NCBI GenBank assembly: GCA_041395445.1
Contig: JAWLAO010000001.1
Span: 310,001 to 374,000 of the forward strand
From: Gammaproteobacteria bacterium
GTDB lineage: Bacteria > Pseudomonadota > Gammaproteobacteria > Xanthomonadales > Marinicellaceae
Direction of reading: 5' to 3'
Length of the DNA stretch: 64,000 bases
In this document: positions 34,131 to 42,072 of the stretch, piece after piece
Layout of the letters: each line of letters opens with the position of its first letter
Position numbering within the stretch: the first letter of the stretch is position 1
Made by a program: the position numbers and the translations under genes
The notes under the pieces: generated by a model
What the model was told of the DNA's origin: nothing
The model's input: the letters and a program-made list of their open reading frames with translations, nothing else
Database searches by the model: none

Positions 34131-35305
34131 TTAACAACTTCCATTAATGAAAAATATGAGCTCTTACCCACCTCATTTACTTTAAAACTCCTGTTATAGA
34201 CACTCAGTTTTCCGCCCATTGTCTTGAATGAACTGTATTGAGGATAAATGACCAAAAAGTAATCACCTGCTTTTACACTCTCGAACGACTCCTCATCACT
34301 TAGTCCAAGATAATTAGCATTGACAGGAATCAAGTGATAAATCAATCGAAATAATTCATACCTATTATCATTCAAGATATAAACCTTTTTTTCTCGAACA
34401 AATTCCATATTCGCTTCGTCTTTATAACCTAATAAGATTTGCACCTGTGTAGCAATTGTTTTTAAATCCTGATCCGGCAACTTTTGATTAATTTCAGAGG
34501 CATAGGTTTGACTTAACCAAAGCGAGTTTTTAAATGACTTCAATAAAAAAACCAAGTCTATAACAAGCCATGACAATATCATTGAAAATAGTAGAACCCT
34601 AGTTTGAGTCTTCAATAAAACAAGTGTTAAAGCATAGATAATTGTGAAAATAACTATAAATATTAAAGGCTTACTATAAAACTGCAATTCATCCTTGGTC
34701 GCAACATGATTAATAGAACCCTGAGTTGGAGGATCAAACTGTACCCAATAATCAAATAAAGCCAAATAATCACTTACGAAACTTGTTTTTCTTAAAAGCA
34801 GTGATTGAATAAAAATTTCATTCTCAGAACTTTCCTTAATGCCTAAGTCAGCGTATGGATGGATTCTTAACCCTATTTGCTCAATTAGACCCTGCCAATT
34901 TGGGTTTCTTGAAATTAAATTGAGTTTACTGTTGTTTTCCGGTTGAATGAGTGGCATTTGGAACACTGATGGATTGCCTTGAATTTTCCAAACCAATTCC
35001 ACTTGAAAATTATTCGTCAAATTTCTAATGTCAACTTCGAGTGCAGGAAAATTCTCAGCTTTAAAAGGAACAGTTGGGAAAAACAAATCAACCTCCCCAT
35101 ACTCCGAGAATCTAAACTCATTGATAGCGCTCTGAGCTCTTGCTCCATTAGCGACATAAACCTTATCATTCATCAACTCAATCTGGGCTTGAGATGGATT
35201 ATCTGGGTTTTGCAAAAAAAAATAAGAAACAATAGAATACAGGCAAACGAATAAAACGATTGCTAGAAACAATGATTTTATGAAACTGTTTTTAATCACA
35301 AACAT
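34127..35305 (-). CDS. Membrane protein of unknown function with periplasmic domain
   Basis: A 392-residue protein I do not recognise. A first membrane helix (about 11-31) is followed by a beta-rich periplasmic domain (about 40-210: YVANGARAQSAINEFRFSEY), two more helices (about 213-255) and a C-terminal soluble domain with VYILNDNRYELFRLIYHLIP and YFLVIYPQYSS. It is translationally coupled to the polytopic protein behind it. The two may build or modify a surface glycan together. The 284-bp gap upstream (35306-35589) is very AT-rich and holds no gene I can see. Confidence 0.55.
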   Translation of the reverse strand: MFVIKNSFIKSLFLAIVLFVCLYSIVSYFFLQNPDNPSQAQIELMNDKVYVANGARAQSAINEFRFSEYGEVDLFFPTVPFKAENFPALEVDIRNLTNNFQVELVWKIQGNPSVFQMPLIQPENNSKLNLISRNPNWQGLIEQIGLRIHPYADLGIKESSENEIFIQSLLLRKTSFVSDYLALFDYWVQFDPPTQGSINHVATKDELQFYSKPLIFIVIFTIIYALTLVLLKTQTRVLLFSMILSWLVIDLVFLLKSFKNSLWLSQTYASEINQKLPDQDLKTIATQVQILLGYKDEANMEFVREKKVYILNDNRYELFRLIYHLIPVNANYLGLSDEESFESVKAGDYFLVIYPQYSSFKTMGGKLSVYNRSFKVNEVGKSSYFSLMEVVK

Positions 35306-35589
35306 GAAAGAAAAGAATTGTTGCCTATCTTATAATAAGTGCCTTACCTGCAGTATTATTTCTTTATCAAATGTTAAAAATTGTGATGTATTTAATAAAC
35401 TTATGAAATAAATGTAATGTTTATTTGTATATAATAAACAATTGAATACAATGATAATTAGACATATTAGCAGATTTACAAATAGGTATCAGTTCTGTTA
35501 ATTCAGGAACGACAAAAATTTATGGGGAAAATGCTTTTTCAAAATTTGTTCAATTGTAGATATCTCGATAATAGTCGAGGAAAAAATAT

Positions 35590-36390
35590 ATGCAATTAGA
35601 AACTAATGACAGGGATATTGTAAAAATTCCATCTCTGGGACATATCATTTTTGGCTCAGATGGAAATAGTGATGTCAATATTATTAGAGCGGATAACTTA
35701 AAAGCAAAATTTTGTTCGATAGTCAATGATAAGTCTGTCTGTGTTTTGGAGGTTTTCAATTCTGCCAATGTTTTTGTCAATCAAAGAAAAATCCAAGAAA
35801 TGGCAATTTTACACCCCGGCGATTCTATTGATATTGAAAAAAACATTTTTAAATTAGTTGATGAAAATAGGCTACCAAAAGCCTGTCTGCACCCATTAAG
35901 CAATAGTCAAAATTCAAATACCTCACCGATACTAACCTCTGTTTCAGGCTTAAGAAGCTACAATAATAATGATTACGGACAAATTAAAATTGTCGGAACA
36001 AAAAACAGTTACACTCACAAACCTAGCCAGGGTGACAGTGATGCATTTCGTGTCTCTTATGTTGAGGATAATCTGGCAATTCGATGTGCTAAAGGCAGCA
36101 ATATTAAAATAAATGGTCATTCAACCAACAATGCAATCCTCAGAAACGGCGATTTTATCTCGACAGAACATTTAAAATACTGTGTTGAATCTCCCGGAAC
36201 TTCTTCTTTTTCAAAATATAGTCCTTCTCACCCCAGAAACATTCAACTATCTGAAGAATATGTTTCAGGAATAGAAAAGAATAAACAATCTTCAAACACA
36301 AGTTTTATTAAAAATAATTTATGGTGGATAACACTGCTTGGTGGTCTTTGCATTATAATCATAGCAATGTATATTATTAAAAACTCTTAA
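35590..36390 (+). CDS. FHA-domain membrane protein
   Basis: A 266-residue protein. The N-terminal half looks like a forkhead-associated domain (GHIIFGSDGNSDVNIIRADN, then VFVNQRKIQEMAILHPGDSI): the Gly-Ser strand and the Asn in the VNQ/ING-type turn are the usual phosphothreonine-binding positions. A second FHA-like stretch lies at about 120-200 (IRCAKGSNIKINGHSTNNAI, then LRNGDFIS). One membrane helix is at the C-terminus (about 243-263). No Ser/Thr kinase or phosphatase is nearby. The ribosome site is GAGG. Confidence 0.65.
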   Translation: MQLETNDRDIVKIPSLGHIIFGSDGNSDVNIIRADNLKAKFCSIVNDKSVCVLEVFNSANVFVNQRKIQEMAILHPGDSIDIEKNIFKLVDENRLPKACLHPLSNSQNSNTSPILTSVSGLRSYNNNDYGQIKIVGTKNSYTHKPSQGDSDAFRVSYVEDNLAIRCAKGSNIKINGHSTNNAILRNGDFISTEHLKYCVESPGTSSFSKYSPSHPRNIQLSEEYVSGIEKNKQSSNTSFIKNNLWWITLLGGLCIIIIAMYIIKNS

Positions 36391-36437
36391 TCACCACACC
36401 AAATTCTAATATCAATAATTAATTCGGAGATGTTCGT

Positions 36438-38540
36438 ATGAATAAATTCATGTTTTTACCTTTTTTGTTTCTCAGTTTAATAAGTACAACAATAAGAGCA
36501 GAAGAGGATGATAAATACCTTTGGCTCGAAGACATTGATGGTAAAGAATCCATGCAATGGGTCAACGACATGAACAAAGTGACTGAAGATAAACTTGCCA
36601 CAACGGATTTGTATCAAAGCCTTTATCAGCAAGCATTAAAAGTTCTGAATAATGAATCCAGAATTCCTGATGTTTCACAAAATGGCAAGTGGTTGTACAA
36701 CTTTTGGCAAGATAGTGAACATCCAAGAGGAATCTATCGCCGAACCACTTTAAAACAATTCAAAAAAAATAATCCAAAGTGGGAAACAATTCTGGATATG
36801 GATCAATATTCCAAAGACCATAATCAAAACTATGATTTTCATGGATTGTCCTGTGCCACAGAAAAACAAAAAAAATGCTTCGTCAGATTATCACCGGGTG
36901 GAACCGATGCTGTTGAAATCAGAGAGTTCAACCTCAAAAACAAACAATTTGTAGAAAACGGAATCTATATTCCATTAGCAAAAACTCGGACTTCATGGAA
37001 AGATGAAAACACTTTATTTGTTAGTACAGAATTTGGTGATGATTCGTTAACCGATTCCGGCTACCCTCGCATCATCAAGGTTTGGGATATAAACCAACCT
37101 CTGGAATCTGCAAAAACTATTTTCACCGCCGATAAAAAGTCCATGATGGCGACCGCTTTTTCAATGAAGGACGATGATGAAAATAACATTAATTTGATTT
37201 ATGAGCTAACAAGCTTTTGGGCCAGCAACAAATATCAGTACATCAATGGAGAAAAGCATCTGTTAAACATTCCCCAAAGTGCTAATGTTTCAGGGCTTTA
37301 TAAAAACAAACTGGTTTTATCACTGAAAGAAGATTGGGAAATTAATGGTAAGAAATTTGTTCAAGGAGAAGTTGTAATTGCTGATATTTCAGAACTCAAT
37401 GGAGGAAAAGGAGATATACAGAGCGTTATCAAACCAACAAAACAAGCAATCATTGAAAATATAAACACGTCCAAACATGGAATACTCATCACCGTTTTGG
37501 AAGATGTAAAAGCAAGACTGTATAAATACGAGTTCAAAAAAGGTCAGTGGAAAGTTAAAAGTGTGAAATTCCCGGATAATGGAGCTTTACAAGTCACAAG
37601 CATTAATGATGAAAGCGGGGATTTCTTTGTCAAATTTGAATCATTTGTGACACCACCCAGCTTATTTCATGTAAAAAACAAATCGCTAAAACCAAAATTA
37701 ATGAAACAACAAGACGAAAGTTTTGATGGTTCCAAATTTATGGTTCAGCAATTTTTCACTCAATCAGATGATGGAACAAAAGTCCCTTACTTTGTGGTGA
37801 TGAATAAGAAAACCGAGTTCAATGGTAAAAATCCGACTCATATCTTTTCGTATGGCGGTTTCAGAAACTCACTGACTCCCTCGTACTCCGGGAGCTACGA
37901 AGCACTATCCGGAGCTTATGGAAAACTATGGTTGGAGCGTGGTGGTGTATTCGTACTCGCTAACATTCGTGGTGGAGGAGAATACGGCCCGGCATGGCAC
38001 AGTGCTGCACTATTAAAAAACAGACATAAAGCTTTTGAGGACTTCGAAGCTGTAGCCAAAGATTTATTTGCCAGAAAAATCACCTCATCTGAACATTTAG
38101 GCATTGAAGGTCGTTCCAACGGTGGATTGTTAGTAACAGCAACAATGACCAGAAATCCTCAACTTTACTCAGCAGTTGTCTGTGGTGCTCCTTTGATTGA
38201 TATGAAAAGGTACAATAAACTTCTGGCCGGAGCCAGTTGGATGGGAGAGTACGGCAATCCGGATGAACCTGAAGTGTGGGAATATATCAAGACCTATTCG
38301 CCCTATCAAAATCTGAAAACAAATGTGAAATATCCACCGGTGTTCTTTTATACTTCAACAAGAGATGATAGAGTGCATCCGGGACACGCAAGAAAAATGG
38401 CAGCAAAGATGTTGGAGAATGGATATAGCGTTGATTATTTTGAAAATATCGAAGGCGGACATCACGGATATAGCACCAATGAGCAGCTTGCGCACAGAAT
38501 CGCTTTATCGTATACACATTTATGGCAAAACTTAAAATAA
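36438..38540 (+). CDS. Secreted prolyl-oligopeptidase-family serine peptidase (S9)
   Basis: A 700-residue exported peptidase: signal peptide (cleaved near TTIRA), a beta-propeller region (about 60-420) and a C-terminal alpha/beta-hydrolase domain. The nucleophile is Ser560 in GRSNGGLLV. Asp643 or Asp644 (STRDDRVHP) and His675 (EGGHHGYS) complete the triad. The arrangement and YSGSYEALSGAYGKLWLERG match the prolyl oligopeptidase subfamily, which cleaves behind proline in short peptides. The last 19 bp overlap the peroxiredoxin gene, so the two are translated together. An ATG with CGGAG upstream starts it. Confidence 0.92.
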   Translation: MNKFMFLPFLFLSLISTTIRAEEDDKYLWLEDIDGKESMQWVNDMNKVTEDKLATTDLYQSLYQQALKVLNNESRIPDVSQNGKWLYNFWQDSEHPRGIYRRTTLKQFKKNNPKWETILDMDQYSKDHNQNYDFHGLSCATEKQKKCFVRLSPGGTDAVEIREFNLKNKQFVENGIYIPLAKTRTSWKDENTLFVSTEFGDDSLTDSGYPRIIKVWDINQPLESAKTIFTADKKSMMATAFSMKDDDENNINLIYELTSFWASNKYQYINGEKHLLNIPQSANVSGLYKNKLVLSLKEDWEINGKKFVQGEVVIADISELNGGKGDIQSVIKPTKQAIIENINTSKHGILITVLEDVKARLYKYEFKKGQWKVKSVKFPDNGALQVTSINDESGDFFVKFESFVTPPSLFHVKNKSLKPKLMKQQDESFDGSKFMVQQFFTQSDDGTKVPYFVVMNKKTEFNGKNPTHIFSYGGFRNSLTPSYSGSYEALSGAYGKLWLERGGVFVLANIRGGGEYGPAWHSAALLKNRHKAFEDFEAVAKDLFARKITSSEHLGIEGRSNGGLLVTATMTRNPQLYSAVVCGAPLIDMKRYNKLLAGASWMGEYGNPDEPEVWEYIKTYSPYQNLKTNVKYPPVFFYTSTRDDRVHPGHARKMAAKMLENGYSVDYFENIEGGHHGYSTNEQLAHRIALSYTHLWQNLK

Positions 38541-39052
38541 TACTATTTTTACATTTAATTTCATTAAGCAATTACAATCTATATGCTGAATCAATCCGGG
38601 AGGGACAAACGGCTCCCGGGTTTGATTTACCGGATCAACAAGGTCTGTTTCACAATCTCAATGATTATAAAGATCGTTGGCTGATTATTTACTTTTATCC
38701 TAAAGATGATACACCCGGATGCACGACTGAGGCACAAAATTTCACCGAAAAATATACAGAGTTTAAGAACCTAAATACAGAAATTCTTGGGGTTTCAATG
38801 GACTCAATAGAATCTCATAAAGAGTTTGCAGAAAAATATAATATACCTTATCCATTGTTGTCAGATAAGGATGAAATCATGTCAACAGCCTATGATGTGG
38901 TCCGAGAAATTCCGTTTATGCATCATTCAAAAAGACAATCGTTTATCATCAACCCCAGTGGAGTGATTGTTAAACATTACCCGGATGTTTCTCCCTCGAG
39001 TCATACTTCTGAAGTTTTAAGTGATTTAGTAACTCTTCAATCAAGTTTATGA
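38522..39052 (+). CDS. Exported peroxiredoxin (BCP/PrxQ type)
   Basis: A 176-residue thioredoxin-fold peroxidase with FYPKDDTPGCTTEAQNFTEK around the peroxidatic Cys. The resolving cysteine that usually follows five residues later is missing (CTTEAQ instead of CTxEAC), so it probably uses an outside thiol. The N-terminus (MAKLKIILFLHLISLSNYNL, then YAES) is a signal peptide, which is unusual because most BCP proteins are cytoplasmic. It starts inside the S9 peptidase gene and its last codon overlaps the kinase N-terminus, so all three are one operon. Confidence 0.9.
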   Translation: MAKLKIILFLHLISLSNYNLYAESIREGQTAPGFDLPDQQGLFHNLNDYKDRWLIIYFYPKDDTPGCTTEAQNFTEKYTEFKNLNTEILGVSMDSIESHKEFAEKYNIPYPLLSDKDEIMSTAYDVVREIPFMHHSKRQSFIINPSGVIVKHYPDVSPSSHTSEVLSDLVTLQSSL

Positions 39053-39306
39053 CCATCAAAGACCCCACTAATTCACAAGTTCAAGCCAATCTACTCCAAC
39101 TAGCATATCGTTCCTTACCAACGAGCCAGATTGGAATGGTTCTTGCGGGTATAGTTTTAGTTTTTCTTTTGAAAGGCCAAGTTGATGGGACAATTTCGGC
39201 AATCTGGATTCTATTGCTAATTGTCACAGTCGTTTTTCGTTTGATTACATTCCAGATATCAATTACAAAAACCATTCAACGGAATATCTCAAAAAGATAT
39301 TCTTAA
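39049..39306 (+). pseudogene. N-terminal membrane part of the hybrid kinase, cut off by a frameshift
   Basis: Codes for about 64 residues of a membrane input domain (SQIGMVLAGIVLVFLLKGQV, then ISAIWILLLIVTVVFR) and then runs into nonsense. At about 39238-39242 the next frame continues naturally as RFDYIPDINYKNHST and FLIGSILSAMVWGGAG, straight into the kinase frame without a stop. Adding one T in CGTTTGAT restores a single kinase of about 850 residues. The start overlaps the peroxiredoxin stop (ATGA). Confidence 0.8.
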
Positions 39307-39326
39307 TTGGTTCTATCTTATCAGCA

Positions 39327-41603
39327 ATGGTTTGGGGAGGCGCTGGTTATGTCCTTTTTCCGCAAGATTCGGCTATCCACCAATCATTCCTAACAATTAC
39401 AATAGTCGGCATTGCAACTGCAACGGTTGGTACCTTGACGCCTTATCTTGCCGCACTCAATAGTTTTATTCTAATCACAATACCTCCAATCTTATTTAAA
39501 TATGTAACACTGGAGGATAGCATTGGACAACTGATGTCATTTGGACTTGCAATTTACACTAGTGTGTTGTTAATTGGCTCGAGAAGATTTCATGACTACT
39601 TATCCGAAAATACCATACTGAGAATTGTCGCCAGACAAAGAGAGATGCTCATTCAGGAAAATGAAAAGCGCTATCGCTTACTTTATGAAAAGTCTGAAGA
39701 CGCAATGCTTCTGGTAAGTAATTATCAAATCACGATGGCAAATTTAGCTGCAATAAACATGTTGGGTTATGAAAATGAAAATGAAATCATAGGTACATCA
39801 ACATGGGAACACATGCCACTCAGTCAGAAAAACGGTGTTTCTTCGGAATACAAAGTCAAGTTGATTAAACACGATTTAAAGATGTCCGGTTTTGGAAGGT
39901 TTGAATGGATTTGTAAACGTAAGAATGGTGAAATTTTTCCTGTTGAAATGGCAGTAACATTAGTTACATTGAATAACCAACAATCTCTATTTTGCGTTAT
40001 CAGGGACATTTCAAGGACAAAGAAAATTCAACACCAGCTTATTAAAGCTCAAAGAAAAGCAGATGCTGCTAACAAAGCAAAGTCAGATTTTCTGGCAAAT
40101 ATCAGTCACGAAATCAGAACGCCTATGCATGCTGTGATTGGATTAACAAAAGTACTTTTGTTGAATCCACTTTCAATAAAGCAGCTTGTGCGTGCGCAGT
40201 CGATAAAATCGAATGCGGAACTGACATTATCCATACTTAATGACATCTTAGATTTTTCCAAAATTGAAGCCGGGAAGCTAGAGTTAAGAAAACAAAATTT
40301 TAACTTAAAGTCTTTAATGGATAGTTTAGGTAGTTCTCTTCATAGTCGGTTCAACGCCAAAAAGTTATTCTTACATATAAACGCTCCCGATGAAATCAAT
40401 CAGAATCTTTCAGGTGATCAAAACAGAGTCAGACAAATTCTGAATAATTTAATAGACAATGCATACAAATACACAGATTCCGGCGGCATCACCATCAATT
40501 GTAGAATCATTGAATCAGATGAATATTATTCAAAAATAGGTTTTGAAGTCATTGATACCGGTATTGGAATTAACAGAGAAGACGCTAAGAAACTATTCCA
40601 TAGATTTAGTCAGGCAGATGACTCTACAACTAAAAGATACAAAGGTGTGGGTTTAGGACTCAGCATTTGTAAGCAACTCATTAGTTTGATGGATGGGGAT
40701 ATTAGTTTTACCAGCGAACCGGGGAAAGGCTCTGTTTTCAGCTTCTATATAAAACTTGAAAATGCTCAGGTAATATCTCAAACAGAACCAAGTGAATTTA
40801 TAAGCGTAGAAACTATTAAAAAGATTAGTGCCAAAGCATTAGTCGTCGATGATATTGAAACCAATCAATATGTCACAAAGGAAATGCTGGAAATTTTCGG
40901 CGTAGAAGTCGTTACCGTCGGTAGTGGATTTAAAGCTCTTGAAAAATTGCAAAATGAGGATTTTGATATTGTTTTCATGGATTGTCAGATGCCTGATATG
41001 GATGGATTTGAAAAAACACTGAGAATCCGGCAATTAGAGAAACATGAAAACATTCCAATTATTGCTCTCACAGCAAATGCATTATCAGAAGCCAGAGATA
41101 AGTGCATAGTCTCAGGAATGAACGATTATCTTTCTAAACCAATCAGCTTAGAATTACTACAAAATGTACTTCATCAATACATCAGAAATCAAGATTATTC
41201 CAAATTAACAACATCACCAAAACAAAGCAAGCTCAGTTTGATAACTAACAAATATCCCATAAAGAAATATTTTAATTTTTCAACTCTTTATGAGAGGCTG
41301 GGTGGTAATCTGGAAGTGATTCATAAAATCATTAATCAATTCAAGTACAGTATGAAATCTCATATTCAAAATATTTCTGACAGTTTTGAAAAGTCAGAAA
41401 TATCAAACGTCATTAGTATTTCACATAAACTCAAAGGCTCTGCCGCTAATTTAAGCTGTGAAAACTTATCAGAATTAGCGCATCGGATCGAAACGTCATT
41501 AAAGGATGGAAATATTGATGATGCTTCTGAAATGATTAAGGATTTATATCCATGTTATGATGACACTATTTCACAAATTGAAAAAATCATGTCCTCAAAA
41601 TAG
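39327..41603 (+). CDS. Hybrid sensor histidine kinase (PAS-HisKA-HATPase-REC-HPt)
   Basis: The annotated frame is 758 residues; the original gene begins at 39049. In order: membrane helices (about 1-95), a PAS domain (about 113-230), HisKA with SHEIRTP holding the phospho-His, HATPase_c with the N-box DNAYKYTDSGG and VGLGLSICKQL, a receiver domain (VVDDIETNQYVTKEM, with phospho-Asp in VFMDCQMPDMDG) and a C-terminal HPt domain with phospho-His in SHKLKGSAANL. This is a complete BarA/ArcB-style four-step phosphorelay in one chain; the output response regulator is not in the window. It lies in one operon with the S9 peptidase and peroxiredoxin. Its stop overlaps the convergent gene by 9 bp. Confidence 0.92.
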   Translation: MVWGGAGYVLFPQDSAIHQSFLTITIVGIATATVGTLTPYLAALNSFILITIPPILFKYVTLEDSIGQLMSFGLAIYTSVLLIGSRRFHDYLSENTILRIVARQREMLIQENEKRYRLLYEKSEDAMLLVSNYQITMANLAAINMLGYENENEIIGTSTWEHMPLSQKNGVSSEYKVKLIKHDLKMSGFGRFEWICKRKNGEIFPVEMAVTLVTLNNQQSLFCVIRDISRTKKIQHQLIKAQRKADAANKAKSDFLANISHEIRTPMHAVIGLTKVLLLNPLSIKQLVRAQSIKSNAELTLSILNDILDFSKIEAGKLELRKQNFNLKSLMDSLGSSLHSRFNAKKLFLHINAPDEINQNLSGDQNRVRQILNNLIDNAYKYTDSGGITINCRIIESDEYYSKIGFEVIDTGIGINREDAKKLFHRFSQADDSTTKRYKGVGLGLSICKQLISLMDGDISFTSEPGKGSVFSFYIKLENAQVISQTEPSEFISVETIKKISAKALVVDDIETNQYVTKEMLEIFGVEVVTVGSGFKALEKLQNEDFDIVFMDCQMPDMDGFEKTLRIRQLEKHENIPIIALTANALSEARDKCIVSGMNDYLSKPISLELLQNVLHQYIRNQDYSKLTTSPKQSKLSLITNKYPIKKYFNFSTLYERLGGNLEVIHKIINQFKYSMKSHIQNISDSFEKSEISNVISISHKLKGSAANLSCENLSELAHRIETSLKDGNIDDASEMIKDLYPCYDDTISQIEKIMSSK

Positions 41604-42068
41604 CAACTGATTATAAAGCTCGCATGGAAAGTTTTCAGTAATTCTCATAATTCGCTTTTTATTGTTGAAAACATCATAAGTTCGGCTCAGAACTTCCATT
41701 CCTTTGATAAATCCTGTCGATTCCAGCGAATCAGAAATTAACATCTCCTGCTTAACCATTTCTTTAAATGTTTCCATTTTATAATCTAACCATAAGGTTC
41801 CGATTGGCTTTGATTTTTCTAATAAATCACTGACAAACTCTTCAGAAAGATGATTCAAATAAACTTTAGAATTTGCAAACAGCCAATTTTTATTGCTATG
41901 TTCACCTTGTAAATAAATTTGTCGGATTAAGAGGCTGTCACTGACTTCGCTGTGAATTTTAACAACTTTAATAGATTCGCCTGCTAGAAGTTTTATTAGC
42001 TCTGTAACTGTTCCATCAGTTTGCATCAAAAGCTGTAAGGCTTTGGGGTATTCAGAAAGTGAAATCAT
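41595..42068 (-). CDS. Chorismate pyruvate-lyase (UbiC)-like protein
   Basis: A 157-residue protein. It has the spaced features of the chorismate lyase family: an N-terminal DGTVTELIKLL, an Arg in LLIRQIYLQG (like the product-binding Arg of UbiC), an SKPIGTLW turn, and near the end RTYDVFNNKKRIMRITENFP, where the Glu matches the catalytic Glu. UbiC turns chorismate into 4-hydroxybenzoate, the first step of ubiquinone synthesis. No ubiA lies next to it. It lies 4 bp behind the patatin gene on the same strand. The match is by eye at low identity, so the function is provisional. Confidence 0.55.
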   Translation of the reverse strand: MISLSEYPKALQLLMQTDGTVTELIKLLAGESIKVVKIHSEVSDSLLIRQIYLQGEHSNKNWLFANSKVYLNHLSEEFVSDLLEKSKPIGTLWLDYKMETFKEMVKQEMLISDSLESTGFIKGMEVLSRTYDVFNNKKRIMRITENFPCELYNQLLF

Positions 42069-42072
42069 ATAT

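Noticed and set aside
35306..35589. A small gene or regulatory RNA in the AT-rich gap before the FHA gene
   Set aside because: No open frame with a ribosome site and no stable hairpin could be seen by eye.
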